From: Ardenticatenaceae bacterium
Lineage (GTDB): Bacteria > Chloroflexota > Anaerolineae > Promineifilales > Promineifilaceae
DNA length: 64,000 nucleotides
NCBI GenBank assembly: GCA_020634315.1
Contig: JACKBV010000025.1
Coordinates: forward strand, 8,041-72,040
Direction: 5' to 3'
How positions within the stretch are numbered: position 1 is the first letter of the stretch; the number at the start of each line of letters is the position of its first letter. The translations under genes were made by a program, and so were the position numbers. A model generated the notes under the pieces. That model had not been told where the DNA came from. It ran no database searches and worked only from the letters and a program-made list of their open reading frames with translations. This document shows positions 18,620 through 27,582 of the stretch, in pieces.

Positions 18620-18651
18620 AGGCGGTGCTGTGCTTCGGCACAGCACCGCCT
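18620..18651 (+). terminator. Perfect 14-bp hairpin with UUCG loop
   Basis: AGGCGGTGCTGTGC (18620-18633), loop TTCG, then GCACAGCACCGCCT (18638-18651). An extra-stable UUCG tetraloop sits between two exported-protein genes on the same strand, 18 bases before the next ATG. There is no T-run, so it may act as an mRNA stabiliser or partial terminator that separates expression of the two genes. Confidence 0.65.
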
Positions 18652-18668
18652 CGTCTTCAGGCATACCG

Positions 18669-20147
18669 ATGAACAAACACTTCACGCAAATGCGACCTTT
18701 ATTCCTGGGCATGATAACCCTCGCCATTCTCATTTTCTCCCATCAGCAGCCATTAAGCGCCACACCGGCCACAACAGAAGGCGGTGTCGTGCGCCGTGTT
18801 AATGTGCCCTACACCAGCGCCCAAGTTGGCGACCCCGATGGCATTCCTGTGCCAGAGCGAGCCATCTTTTGGTTTGGCGAAGTTGGCCCAACTACCAGCA
18901 ATTACACCGATGTGCGTGTTATCTACAACGACGCACAACTTCATGTCACAGCCCATGTCTTTGACCGGCTCCTACGATATGACACATCGCCAGCGGCCAG
19001 CGATTTGGATCAATGGGATGCCGTATCCCTTTACTTGCAAACAAATGGCAACAGTGGCAGCACACCCACCAACCAATCCTACCGTTTTGTTGCCCAATTC
19101 AACTTTAATGAAGCACGCAGCAACTATGAAGCGGCTTATCGCGGCAATGGCTCCGGATGGGCAGCCGCCAACGTTGATTTCGAAACGGTTGACGGCTGGC
19201 AAGGGGCTGGCCCTAACGATGACCAAATTGATCGCGGCTGGAATGTAACTTTTCGCATTCCCTTCTCCAGCCTGGGATTGTCTGGCCCGCCTTCTAACGG
19301 CACCATTTGGGGCTTCGCCCTGGTTGTTCATGACCGGGATACGGCCAATGGCTCTCCGCCCATCCCCAACCAGATATGGCCGGAAGCGATGAACGCCAAT
19401 CAGCCTGGATCGTGGGCACAGCTTCGCTTTGGCATCCCTACCTATTCACCGCCGCTCTCCACGCCTGCCGGAGAAGTGATTATCCGCGATGGCACAAATG
19501 GCACAGTGAAAGACGCGCAAGTCGGTGGCAATGCCAATTGTGGCATTCCGCCCATGAGCAATGGCGGGCAATTTTGGCCGCAATGGGGCAGCATAAATTA
19601 CGCTGGAACGGATTTTGCGCTCTATATGAACATTCAAAACCAGTGGAATTTGGGGGATGCCAACTGTTTTTCTAAGTATTACATCACTTTCCCGCTGCAA
19701 GCACTGCCGTCAAACAAGGTGATTCGCTCGGCGACCCTCGTCATCACGCAGTTTGGCAATGCCAATCAGGGCGGCCAATACCCGGATCCGCCCGAACCTT
19801 CGCTGCTTCAAGTGCTGACTGTCGATGAAGATTGGCAGGAGAACAGCATTACCTGGAATAATGCGCCGATGGCTGTGGAAAATATCAGTTTCACAGAGAT
19901 TGGGGTGATGGCTCCCGGCAGCCCACAAATCGCGCGAGAATTGGATGTGAGCCGTGCCGTGGCGCAGGCTTATGCACAAGGGCAACCGTTACGACTGGCG
20001 CTTTACTCGGCGGATGGCGAGCTGCACAGTGGTAAATATTTCCGCGCATCCGACGTGGATGTTGCTTCTGCGCGACCTACTTTAATTGTCAGACTAGGGG
20101 ATGCCGCCCCGCCGACTGATTGGGCGTATTTACCCATTGTGCGTTGA
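18669..20147 (+). CDS. Exported carbohydrate-binding protein, CBM9-like plus DNRLRE-like domain
   Basis: 492 residues from the ATG at 18669. A signal peptide covers about residues 1-32 (PLFLGMITLAILIFSHQQPLSA). Residues of about 45-255 fit the CBM9/DOMON-like sandwich found in sugar-binding proteins: IFWFGEVGPTTSNYTDVRV, DAVSLYLQTNG, WNVTFRIPFSSLGL. Residues of about 270-475 fit the DNRLRE fold (VIRSATLVITQFGN, EDWQENSITWNNAP, ELDVSRAVAQAYAQG, RPTLIVRL). It ends WAYLPIVR, a short aromatic tail also seen in altered form on the preceding protein. A binding or adhesion role at the cell surface is inferred. Confidence 0.8.
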   Translation: MNKHFTQMRPLFLGMITLAILIFSHQQPLSATPATTEGGVVRRVNVPYTSAQVGDPDGIPVPERAIFWFGEVGPTTSNYTDVRVIYNDAQLHVTAHVFDRLLRYDTSPAASDLDQWDAVSLYLQTNGNSGSTPTNQSYRFVAQFNFNEARSNYEAAYRGNGSGWAAANVDFETVDGWQGAGPNDDQIDRGWNVTFRIPFSSLGLSGPPSNGTIWGFALVVHDRDTANGSPPIPNQIWPEAMNANQPGSWAQLRFGIPTYSPPLSTPAGEVIIRDGTNGTVKDAQVGGNANCGIPPMSNGGQFWPQWGSINYAGTDFALYMNIQNQWNLGDANCFSKYYITFPLQALPSNKVIRSATLVITQFGNANQGGQYPDPPEPSLLQVLTVDEDWQENSITWNNAPMAVENISFTEIGVMAPGSPQIARELDVSRAVAQAYAQGQPLRLALYSADGELHSGKYFRASDVDVASARPTLIVRLGDAAPPTDWAYLPIVR

Positions 20148-20151
20148 TCTT

Positions 20152-20179
20152 AAAAACGCGGCCAATTGGCCGCGTTTTT
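20152..20179. terminator. Rho-independent terminator, symmetrical
   Basis: AAAAACGCGGCC, loop AATT, GGCCGCGTTTTT: a perfect 12-bp stem with A-run and T-run, 4 bases after the stop of the exported protein and downstream of the minus-strand glycan array. It should terminate in both directions. Confidence 0.9.
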
Positions 20180-20316
20180 CATTTATAGCTGCTTTACGAA
20201 CTCCCAAATCAGTGGCAGATGGGGCGTTGATGTCGTGACTCGCTTCTACTGCAATTAACTGTACTTGTTCTGGATAACGGGCTGCATAATCGCGGCTGCT
20301 GCGCCCCATTCTCATG

Positions 20317-21648
20317 TTATGAGCGACGCCTTTGAACCCACTGCGCTAACTGCCACAAGGCCAACGCCGCAAAAATCGTGAGAAATGCGTCAATTGGCAG
20401 CCGGTAGCGCACCAGCGTCCAGGTAAGCAGGTGAATGCCTGTATAAACCAGGATGAAAAGGTAAATGAGTGTGAAGGGTGAAGCCAACCACTGCTGCCAG
20501 CCGCCGTATCGATAACGGAACGTGCGAATTAAACCGTAGAGCATAAATGGCAAAAACAAGCCAAAGCTGGCAACCCGCGACACATTGCTGACGACGCTCG
20601 ATTTAGCTGTCGGCCAAAATTCAAAATAGGGAGGGATGCGGCTTAAGGAAAGCAGCAGATAACGACCCGGATCAGCCATAATGTCGGCCAACGCCAGTTT
20701 TAATAATGCTGAATCGAGTTTGGCTTCATTCAAATAAAGCAAATCTTGGGGAATTAGAGAGTAATAGGAACCCATTTCGGGGGGCAAAATGGGGATGAAT
20801 TTCGTGCCATAAATGGGGTGATTGCCCCAATAAAAAGCATAGCCGGAATTGGTGTTGAGCATGACGAATTGATCGAAGACGATGTAGTTACGAATAATCC
20901 AGGGTAACATCATCAAGATGACGATCACGAAGGGCAGCACAACCTGCCACAGTTTGGGACGGGTTGACCACCACAGCCATAGCAACAAGAAGGGGATAAA
21001 GAGCAGAAAAAGTTGGCGCAGTAAGACAACGACGCTCAGAGCCAGACCCAGATGCAGCCATTGGCGCAGCAACGGCCGTTCCGCCATTTTTATCCCCAAA
21101 GCAACATCAAAACTCCACAAGATAGACGTGATGTAAAAACTCTCCGTCATCAATGCGCCAGCGTAATAGAAGAAGTAAATGTAAACGGCCGTTATCCCTG
21201 CCGCAATCAAGCCAATCCACTGCCCACGCTGCCACTCAGGCTGCGTCATTTCCGCGCCAGCCCGCGGCGAAAACAGACGCTGGGCAACACGATAAACCAG
21301 CCAGGGCATCAAAATGCCAACCAGCACCGCCTGCAACAAACGCGCCGCCAGCGGGCTAGAACCGGTAAGCGCATACACCGCTACCAGATAAAGCGTATAC
21401 AAGAATGACCAATGTGCCGTTGGCTCATTGGCACGCGTGGCCGGCCACCACTGTTCGCCAAACGAAAAGCCATGCCCGTCCAGCACACGCAGCGCCAGAT
21501 TATGGTACGACTCCTGATCGGCCGTGCCGGGCAATTCCACAACCTCATTGCCCAAATACAACGCCGATCCCACGCGCAGCAGCACGGAAACAAGCAATAT
21601 CCAGATTAACAATTTCTTCGGGTCAGTAAACTGTGCGCGCAAATTCAT
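20317..21648 (-). CDS. GT-C fold membrane glycosyltransferase (ArnT/PMT-like, GT39/GT83 type)
   Basis: 443 residues from the ATG at 21648, with GAGGGGAAGAGG just upstream. About 11 hydrophobic segments. The first periplasmic loop contains ELPGTADQESYHNLALRVLDGHGFSF, which has the Asp/Glu-containing 'D...Y...A' pattern of PMT/ArnT-type enzymes, followed by GEQWWPATRANEPTAHWSF. Such enzymes transfer a sugar from a polyprenyl-phosphate donor to a lipid or protein outside the membrane. The DPM1-like gene at 48975 could supply the donor. It is the last gene of the array before the terminator at 20152. Confidence 0.82.
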   Translation of the reverse strand: MNLRAQFTDPKKLLIWILLVSVLLRVGSALYLGNEVVELPGTADQESYHNLALRVLDGHGFSFGEQWWPATRANEPTAHWSFLYTLYLVAVYALTGSSPLAARLLQAVLVGILMPWLVYRVAQRLFSPRAGAEMTQPEWQRGQWIGLIAAGITAVYIYFFYYAGALMTESFYITSILWSFDVALGIKMAERPLLRQWLHLGLALSVVVLLRQLFLLFIPFLLLWLWWSTRPKLWQVVLPFVIVILMMLPWIIRNYIVFDQFVMLNTNSGYAFYWGNHPIYGTKFIPILPPEMGSYYSLIPQDLLYLNEAKLDSALLKLALADIMADPGRYLLLSLSRIPPYFEFWPTAKSSVVSNVSRVASFGLFLPFMLYGLIRTFRYRYGGWQQWLASPFTLIYLFILVYTGIHLLTWTLVRYRLPIDAFLTIFAALALWQLAQWVQRRRS

Positions 21649-21658
21649 CCTCTTCCCC

Positions 21659-22900
21659 TCACACGTCTTCTCGTAATGCGTTCGCGTAAACCTCATCCAT
21701 CAGGCGCAGGGCGACCTGCCAATCGTAGCGCGTTTCGGCCAGAGAACGGCCGTTTTCCGCCAACCGCTGCTGTAATGCCCGATCCTGCAACAAGCGAATT
21801 GTCTCGCGTGCAAAAGCAGTCGGCGTATCAGCCACCAACACTTCGCGGTCATGCGTCGCCTCAATTCCTTCCAGGCCAATTGTCGTCGTCACAGCAGGCA
21901 TGGCGCGTGCAAAAGCTTCCAGCAAACGCACACGCATCCCACTGCCCGCCCGCACCGGCACCACCATCAACGCCGCCTTCTCCATATAAGGCAGCAAATC
22001 GGGCACATAGCCGGTCACATCCACTGCCCCCGGATACGTTTCTGCCAACTGCACCAGGTCGGCGGGCGGCGATTTACCAATGATGGTCAAGGTCACATGC
22101 GGCATTTGTTCACGCACAAGGGGGAAAATCTCCTGGCTAAACCAGCGAATGCCATCCACATTGGGTGGATAATTGAGCGAACCAAGGGTCATGATGTTTA
22201 AGGAATCAGGCTGGCGCTGCACGGGCTGCAATTGCTGCGTGTCCACCGCAATGGGTATCACGCTAATTTTGCGGGCCGTTTCAGCGTGCTGTGCTGTGGG
22301 CAGCCCGACCATCAACGCGCCGCGATCTGGTTCAATCACGACCATTGTGTGATCGAATTTGGTGACCAACATCGCTTCATATTTTTTGATGCGCTCTGTT
22401 TCCAGGCGCAGCACGGGCCGCAAAAACCAGGGCACGTTATCGATCAGCCGCTCGGAGATGGTCCAGGTGGCGTTATGTGCGTCAAAAACGGTAAACGGCC
22501 GTTTCTTGCCCGTCACCGCAAACGCATCCAACGCAAACTGCGTCATCGTCAATTGATCGGCGTGAACAACGTCAAAGGCTTCGCCAGCCAGCAAATATTG
22601 CACCAGCTTACGCATCCCGGCTAAATCGTCACGCTCAATGAGAAACGGCCGTCCCGTCAGGTTGCTCTTCAAAAAATAACCAACATCGGCAACGCGTGAA
22701 CGGCGAATGGGCACTGTGTGAACGGCCGTACACACCTCTTGCAGCTTCGGCACAAACTCCACTTCATCATCCCGCACAAACGAGACCAACGTCACATCAT
22801 GGCCGCGATCCGCAAGATAGCGCAGCACATTCCACGTTTTCACACGTGGCCCAGCATTGGGCGGATAAGGAATAATCTGGCTGAGAAAAAGAACTCGCAT
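21659..22900 (-). CDS. Glycosyltransferase family 4
   Basis: 413 residues. N-terminus MRVLFLSQIIPYPPNAGPRVKT with RYLADRGHDVTLVSF. Donor half has VIPIAVDTQQL, MTLGSLNYPPNVDGIRWF, LTIIGKSPPADL, DVTGYVPDLLPYM and VRLLEAFARAMPAVTTTIGLEGI (acidic donor residues near 335). The sequence resembles the glycosyltransferase at 14064 in pattern. It ends 10 bases before the GT-C start, so both are cotranscribed. Confidence 0.88.
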   Translation of the reverse strand: MRVLFLSQIIPYPPNAGPRVKTWNVLRYLADRGHDVTLVSFVRDDEVEFVPKLQEVCTAVHTVPIRRSRVADVGYFLKSNLTGRPFLIERDDLAGMRKLVQYLLAGEAFDVVHADQLTMTQFALDAFAVTGKKRPFTVFDAHNATWTISERLIDNVPWFLRPVLRLETERIKKYEAMLVTKFDHTMVVIEPDRGALMVGLPTAQHAETARKISVIPIAVDTQQLQPVQRQPDSLNIMTLGSLNYPPNVDGIRWFSQEIFPLVREQMPHVTLTIIGKSPPADLVQLAETYPGAVDVTGYVPDLLPYMEKAALMVVPVRAGSGMRVRLLEAFARAMPAVTTTIGLEGIEATHDREVLVADTPTAFARETIRLLQDRALQQRLAENGRSLAETRYDWQVALRLMDEVYANALREDV

Positions 22901-22920
22901 GAAAGCTTATCTCGATAAAA

Positions 22921-23838
22921 CTAAAGACGCGGCAGCTCGACAACCAGACGGCGATAAAATTGAGCCAGACGTTGTAGAGCTTCCCGCTTTGGTTTCGATT
23001 GCAGCGGCAAAAACAAAGGGGCAAACACAATGCGCGGCAGCGCCGCCAAAAAGAGAATGCTCTTATACAGGTTTGCCGCCAACGCGCCATAATGTTTACG
23101 GAAGAAAATCACCTTGCCCCGGTACAGTTCAATGAACATTTTCTGCGCCACCTGGCGCGTGCTTTGCCCGCCATAATGAGTCACCTGCGACTGCGGCACC
23201 CAATACAAACGCCAACCAGCCTTTTGTAAACGGAAGCACAAATCCACCTCTTCAGAATACATGAAGTAGGTGTCGTCGAGGAATCCGACTGTGTTCAAAA
23301 CAGTGCGGCGCAGCAAGAAAGACGCCCCTTGAATGACATCCACATCGCGCGGTGTTTCCATATCCCAACGGCGCATGGGGTAACGGCCGTATGGAAAGAA
23401 ATCATCCATATAAAACATGCGCCAAAACTCCCGCGCCAACGTCGGCATGGGATGACAAGAAATTTGCAGTGAGCCATCTGGATTCAACAAGCGCGAACCA
23501 GTTGCCCCAACTTTGGGATGTGCTTCAATAAAATCAATTAAATGTTGAATCGCCCCCGGTTTTACTTCCGTGTCAGGGTTCAGCAACAAAACATACTCGC
23601 TGTCACTATCACAGATAGCCTGATTATTCGCCTGCGCAAACCCCACATTCGCCTCGTTGACAATCAGGCGCACTTGTGGGAAATGCTGCTGCACCATCGC
23701 AACGCTGTCATCTTTCGACGCATTATCTACCACCCACATCTCAAAATCGCATTGTGGTGGATAGGCATACACCGATTTCAGGCATGCAGCCAACAACTCA
23801 CTTGTATTCCAGCTTACGACAATGATCGCTAGTTTCAT
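22921..23838 (-). CDS. Glycosyltransferase family 2, rhamnosyltransferase-like
   Basis: 305 residues, GT-A fold. It begins KLAIIVVSWNTSELLAACL. WVVDNASKDDSV near 35, NVGFAQANNQAI near 65 and LLLNPDTEV near 86 (the DxD-like metal site) are typical of the WbbL-like GT2 group. Further on: GASFLLRRTVLNTVGFLDDTYFMYSEEVDLCFRL near 170-205, carrying the ED base. The C-terminal part has one hydrophobic stretch. Spaced 20 bases from the next gene and 12 from the previous one. Confidence 0.9.
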   Translation of the reverse strand: MKLAIIVVSWNTSELLAACLKSVYAYPPQCDFEMWVVDNASKDDSVAMVQQHFPQVRLIVNEANVGFAQANNQAICDSDSEYVLLLNPDTEVKPGAIQHLIDFIEAHPKVGATGSRLLNPDGSLQISCHPMPTLAREFWRMFYMDDFFPYGRYPMRRWDMETPRDVDVIQGASFLLRRTVLNTVGFLDDTYFMYSEEVDLCFRLQKAGWRLYWVPQSQVTHYGGQSTRQVAQKMFIELYRGKVIFFRKHYGALAANLYKSILFLAALPRIVFAPLFLPLQSKPKREALQRLAQFYRRLVVELPRL

Positions 23839-23850
23839 TCTGGATCCATC

Positions 23851-25290
23851 CTAATCTGAACTGTCCGCCTCCCCTCTTGGCTGGATGACATACAGTTGAT
23901 CTAAAACAACAAATCCCCCCAGAAAAAGCCAGCTTAATATGCCGGAACGTAACCCATTAACGCCAATGTTATAGACATAGGGGATAACCCAATCGCCTAA
24001 CATGGCTGTCACCATCGTTGCGACCAATCCGCCCAACGCCCCATAGGTATAAGCACGCGCAAAACTGCCTTTGGGAACGGCCGTTCGCAGCGACCATCCT
24101 AGTTTGCCAACCTCCCACGCGAACCACAAAAAGGCCAACAAACCCAACAAACCCACCTGCGCTACCAGGTCAACATAGTTATTATGAGAATTAAAGCGCA
24201 CATACCAAACTCCCATAATCGGAAACAAAGGCGTATACCAGCTGTAATTGGCTGGCCCTAACCCCAAAATCGGGTTCACTTTGACAATCTCGCCGACAAT
24301 GCTCCACGCAGCCAGACGTGTCACCTGACTATAAGAGTTATCACCCACATAAATGACACGCTCCAAAATTTGTGGCAGCATAATCAAAACACCGGCACCG
24401 CCAACTGTAGACACGACAAAAGCCAGTCGCGGCCAACCCACCCATAAAATAACCATGGTTGCCACCAGTGCAGGTGCCCATCCCGATGTCCAGCCCAACG
24501 AAATACCCAACGTCACCATAAAGGAAGCGGCCGTAATCGCTAACAAAAGCCCACGCTGCCACTTTTTCAGCTCTTCGTTAAACATACCCTGGCTCAAGGT
24601 CAACGAAACTATCCATATCCAAAAGACACTGCCCGTAGAACCATCATCGTAAATGCGCAAAACAGGCCGTGCTGGAGGAATCAGACGCGCAAAAACATAA
24701 ATCGCGCCAATTCCAATGAACAAAAAGACCATTGCTTTCAGCCAACGGATGTTTTTGATGTGATGTGCAACCAACAAATATGCACAAACCACCACAACAA
24801 AAATGAAAAGCCCGCCAATACGCGCATCAACTGGCGCACCAGATATGGGATACCAGGGAATAAAGCCAACAAAAAAGGAGATCACGGCAATGGCTACGAG
24901 CAGAACCAGCGGCGTAATGGTGTACGAGCGAATAATGACGATTCGGCGCTCGCGGGCCAGCATGTCAAACACCCACAAGCTGGTCAGGCCAAGGACAATA
25001 GCCATCGTTATCCCGACAGCTGGAATTGTAATGGGCAGCATCATTGCCGCATAAATCAAAAGCAGCAGCCCCACAGGAGGCCATTTCAGCAAAATCAAAA
25101 CACCGGCAATCCCAATTGGCAAAGCAATTAAGACAAGTTGTAAATTACGGGGCAAGACGTAGGCCAGGGCGATGCTGAGGAAGAAAACGGCCGTTATTAT
25201 CAGCGCCCGCTGCCAGACAAGCTGATTCTCGACCAACCAGTTACGCGCCGAACGGAGCGGATGGTGATTGCCCACAGCAGGCCAATTCAT
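23851..25290 (-). CDS. O-antigen ligase/polymerase-like membrane protein
   Basis: 479 residues with about 11-12 membrane segments. A large loop between the later helices contains AAWSIVGEIVKVNPILGLGPANYSWYTPLFP, then VRFNSHNNYVDLVAQVG. The pattern 'P.lG.G.........HN.yl......G' is the Wzy_C/O-antigen ligase signature. Members join glycan repeats or transfer the chain to a carrier on the outer face of the membrane. Ligase and polymerase cannot be told apart by sequence alone. The stop of the next upstream gene abuts its start exactly (25290/25291). Confidence 0.88.
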   Translation of the reverse strand: MNWPAVGNHHPLRSARNWLVENQLVWQRALIITAVFFLSIALAYVLPRNLQLVLIALPIGIAGVLILLKWPPVGLLLLIYAAMMLPITIPAVGITMAIVLGLTSLWVFDMLARERRIVIIRSYTITPLVLLVAIAVISFFVGFIPWYPISGAPVDARIGGLFIFVVVVCAYLLVAHHIKNIRWLKAMVFLFIGIGAIYVFARLIPPARPVLRIYDDGSTGSVFWIWIVSLTLSQGMFNEELKKWQRGLLLAITAASFMVTLGISLGWTSGWAPALVATMVILWVGWPRLAFVVSTVGGAGVLIMLPQILERVIYVGDNSYSQVTRLAAWSIVGEIVKVNPILGLGPANYSWYTPLFPIMGVWYVRFNSHNNYVDLVAQVGLLGLLAFLWFAWEVGKLGWSLRTAVPKGSFARAYTYGALGGLVATMVTAMLGDWVIPYVYNIGVNGLRSGILSWLFLGGFVVLDQLYVIQPRGEADSSD

Positions 25291-26301
25291 CTATTTTGCC
25301 CCTCCGGCAGTACGGACACGCAATCCCTCACGATAACCGCGAGACATGTAGCTGCCTTGAATTAGCAAATATAGCCAACACAGCCATTTTTTGCGTGCCG
25401 GATAACCTCGTTCTAACTGCTGCGCCATTTTTTGTAACAGCCACACAGATGGCCCCAACGCCAACACCCGACGCAGCAACTTACGTGCAACCATATTCGC
25501 CGAGTCTTGCGACCAGTTAATGGGCATTTTGTCGTGGAGCATGGGCAAATGGGGTATCAGGCCAGGATGCACTTCAAACAGCCGCACGGCCGATTTACAA
25601 GCACGCTGCCAGCGATTACAAGTCGATTCCAGGTCACGCAGCGAATTATCCCAATGATATCCGGTTGCCTGACCGCTTTGCAGCAAACGAAAACCGGCCA
25701 GATGCGCTCGATAGCCAAAATCGACATCATCCCAATTAGGCCAGCCTCCGGTTGGGTCTTGCAACATGCCTAATTCATAAAAATCAGCCCGTTTCACAGC
25801 TAACAATTGTGTGTTTGCCCAGGAAAAATGAACTTCGCGATCCTGCTGATCCTGACTGCCGGCGTGCGGTCTTTTATTAATTGCGCCTAACGCACAGACG
25901 ATGAAAGGGGGTGGCGGCTCTACCACGCTGCGCGTGATTAGCGTGCCCATCACCAGCACTTTCTCTTCGCGCAAACAAAGTTCGGATAAGGCTTGCAGTG
26001 CTTCAGGGGCAACCGTCACGTCATCGTCGATGACAACCAGCACTTCGCCCTGGCTGTGCTGCGCCCCATTATTGCGGGTGATGGTCGCGCCGCTGTTTTG
26101 CTGGCGGATGTACTGTAATGAGAAGGGAAACGGCCGTTTCGTGATCACCGCCTCATCATAAGTCGAGCCATCATCCACCACAATCACCTCAAACTGCTGT
26201 GGCGACAACGTTTGCGTACACAAACTATCCAGCAGTTTCAGCACCGAATCCGGCCGATTATAGGTTGGGATAATGACACTAACCTTAAATTTTGTTTCCA
26301 T
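25291..26301 (-). CDS. Glycosyltransferase family 2
   Basis: 336 residues. GT-A start VSVIIPTYNRPDSVLKLLDSLCTQT, EVIVVDDGST near 40, RQQNSGATITRNNGAQHSQG near 65, and the metal-binding VVIDDDV near 91. PTGGWPNWDDVDFGYRAHLAG near 190-210 carries the catalytic acidic residues. The C-terminal section has basic and hydrophobic patches suggesting membrane association. Directly upstream of the ligase-like gene with no gap. Confidence 0.9.
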   Translation of the reverse strand: METKFKVSVIIPTYNRPDSVLKLLDSLCTQTLSPQQFEVIVVDDGSTYDEAVITKRPFPFSLQYIRQQNSGATITRNNGAQHSQGEVLVVIDDDVTVAPEALQALSELCLREEKVLVMGTLITRSVVEPPPPFIVCALGAINKRPHAGSQDQQDREVHFSWANTQLLAVKRADFYELGMLQDPTGGWPNWDDVDFGYRAHLAGFRLLQSGQATGYHWDNSLRDLESTCNRWQRACKSAVRLFEVHPGLIPHLPMLHDKMPINWSQDSANMVARKLLRRVLALGPSVWLLQKMAQQLERGYPARKKWLCWLYLLIQGSYMSRGYREGLRVRTAGGAK

Positions 26302-26310
26302 CGTCCTAAA

Positions 26311-27582
26311 TTATGCCAATTGGCGCTCTTTCTCTTGATTTACGGCAATTAAACTCGCCAGATATTGCTCCACTTCATCGCCCATACGGTCCATATGAAA
26401 ATGAGACAACACCATTTCCTGCCCCGCTTGCGCGATAAGCTCTGCTTGCTGCGGATTGTGCGCAATATCCTGTAATTGTGCAGCCAACGACCCGGCGTCA
26501 CCCGCAGCAAACACATACCCCGTCTGCCGATGAATCGTCAATTCACCACTGCCGCCAGTCGTCGTGCCAACCACCAATAATCCCATGCCCATTGCCTCTT
26601 GTCCGGCACGAGCCAGCGGTTCAGCATACTCCGACGGCAAAATGAAAATGTGATATTGTGACAAAACCTGCGGCATTTGTTCCCGTGGGACGGGTGGTTG
26701 GAATGTAACGATCTCTTCCAGGCCATGTTGTTGCACTAAGCCACGCACATAAGCCATATACTCTGCCGGGCCGTCGCCCAGAATTGTTAAGGCAAATCGG
26801 TTGACCATCTTCTGATCTTTTAACTGCGCAAAGGCATTAATCACAGTGTGAACGCCTTTCTCCGCAGCAACTCGACCTGCCACCAGGCAACAAAGAGATG
26901 GTACATCAGCCAGCTTTACACTTCCCTTACGAGAAAACGTATGGAGGTCAATACCATTATGAATAACTACCGCACTTTCGGGAATCATCCCCTGCGTCAG
27001 CAGGCGTTCGCGCACATAAGCGCTGACACAAACCGTATTGGGGTAACGCAATGACACTGGTTTTCCTTCCCGCGCCAACATTGTCAAGGCGATTGTGGCT
27101 GGAATGCGCTTTAACCAGCGTGCGACACGAGGTTTGGGCATTTTGCGCCAGTAGCGAATGTACTCATCTGGCATTTCAGGTAAATAATTTGCCAGGTAAT
27201 AAACCATAGGCACGGGCATATTTTCGGCCTCTTGCAGCATAACGCGTGACAGGCCAATACAATGCCAGGCAAAGATGACATCGGGTTGAAATTCGGCTAC
27301 CAATTGGCGCAGGATTTGCACGGATTGTTGTTCGCGCTGGCGATGGTGTAGAAAGAACTGCCGGGTTGCGGATTCGCCCTGGTGCCAGTCGGGATCGACA
27401 GGCAAAAGGCGGTGAACGGGATACGGCCGTTTCCACTCCTCCCCATGCCGATACACACTGGTCAACACCGCCACCTCATGCCCTCTGGCAGACAGCGCCT
27501 CCGTCGTCTCCTCACACAACTGCATATACCCCCAATCATACTGACAAGGCGGATAATAGTTGGTGATCATCAAAACCCTCAT
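26311..27582 (-). CDS. Glycosyltransferase family 4, tandem paralogue A
   Basis: 423 residues. It opens MRVLMITNYYPPCQYDWGYM and continues ARGHEVAVLTSVYRHGEEW, then DVIFAWHCIGLSRVMLQEAE. Donor half: VIHNGIDLHTFSRKG, LVAGRVAAEKGVHTVINAF, LTILGDGPAEYM, FILPSEYAEPLARAGQEAMGMGLLVVGTTTGGSGE. It is clearly the sister of the next gene (27582-28820), so the pair arose by tandem duplication. Start and stop share one base with that gene (TGATG), pointing to translational coupling. Confidence 0.9.
   Translation of the reverse strand: MRVLMITNYYPPCQYDWGYMQLCEETTEALSARGHEVAVLTSVYRHGEEWKRPYPVHRLLPVDPDWHQGESATRQFFLHHRQREQQSVQILRQLVAEFQPDVIFAWHCIGLSRVMLQEAENMPVPMVYYLANYLPEMPDEYIRYWRKMPKPRVARWLKRIPATIALTMLAREGKPVSLRYPNTVCVSAYVRERLLTQGMIPESAVVIHNGIDLHTFSRKGSVKLADVPSLCCLVAGRVAAEKGVHTVINAFAQLKDQKMVNRFALTILGDGPAEYMAYVRGLVQQHGLEEIVTFQPPVPREQMPQVLSQYHIFILPSEYAEPLARAGQEAMGMGLLVVGTTTGGSGELTIHRQTGYVFAAGDAGSLAAQLQDIAHNPQQAELIAQAGQEMVLSHFHMDRMGDEVEQYLASLIAVNQEKERQLA

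Noticed and set aside
20130..20315. A 61-codon minus-strand frame between the terminator and the GT-C gene
   Set aside because: It runs through the perfect terminator hairpin. The part VQLIAVEASHDINAPSATDLG looks protein-like and might be a decayed gene fragment, but it is too short to support.
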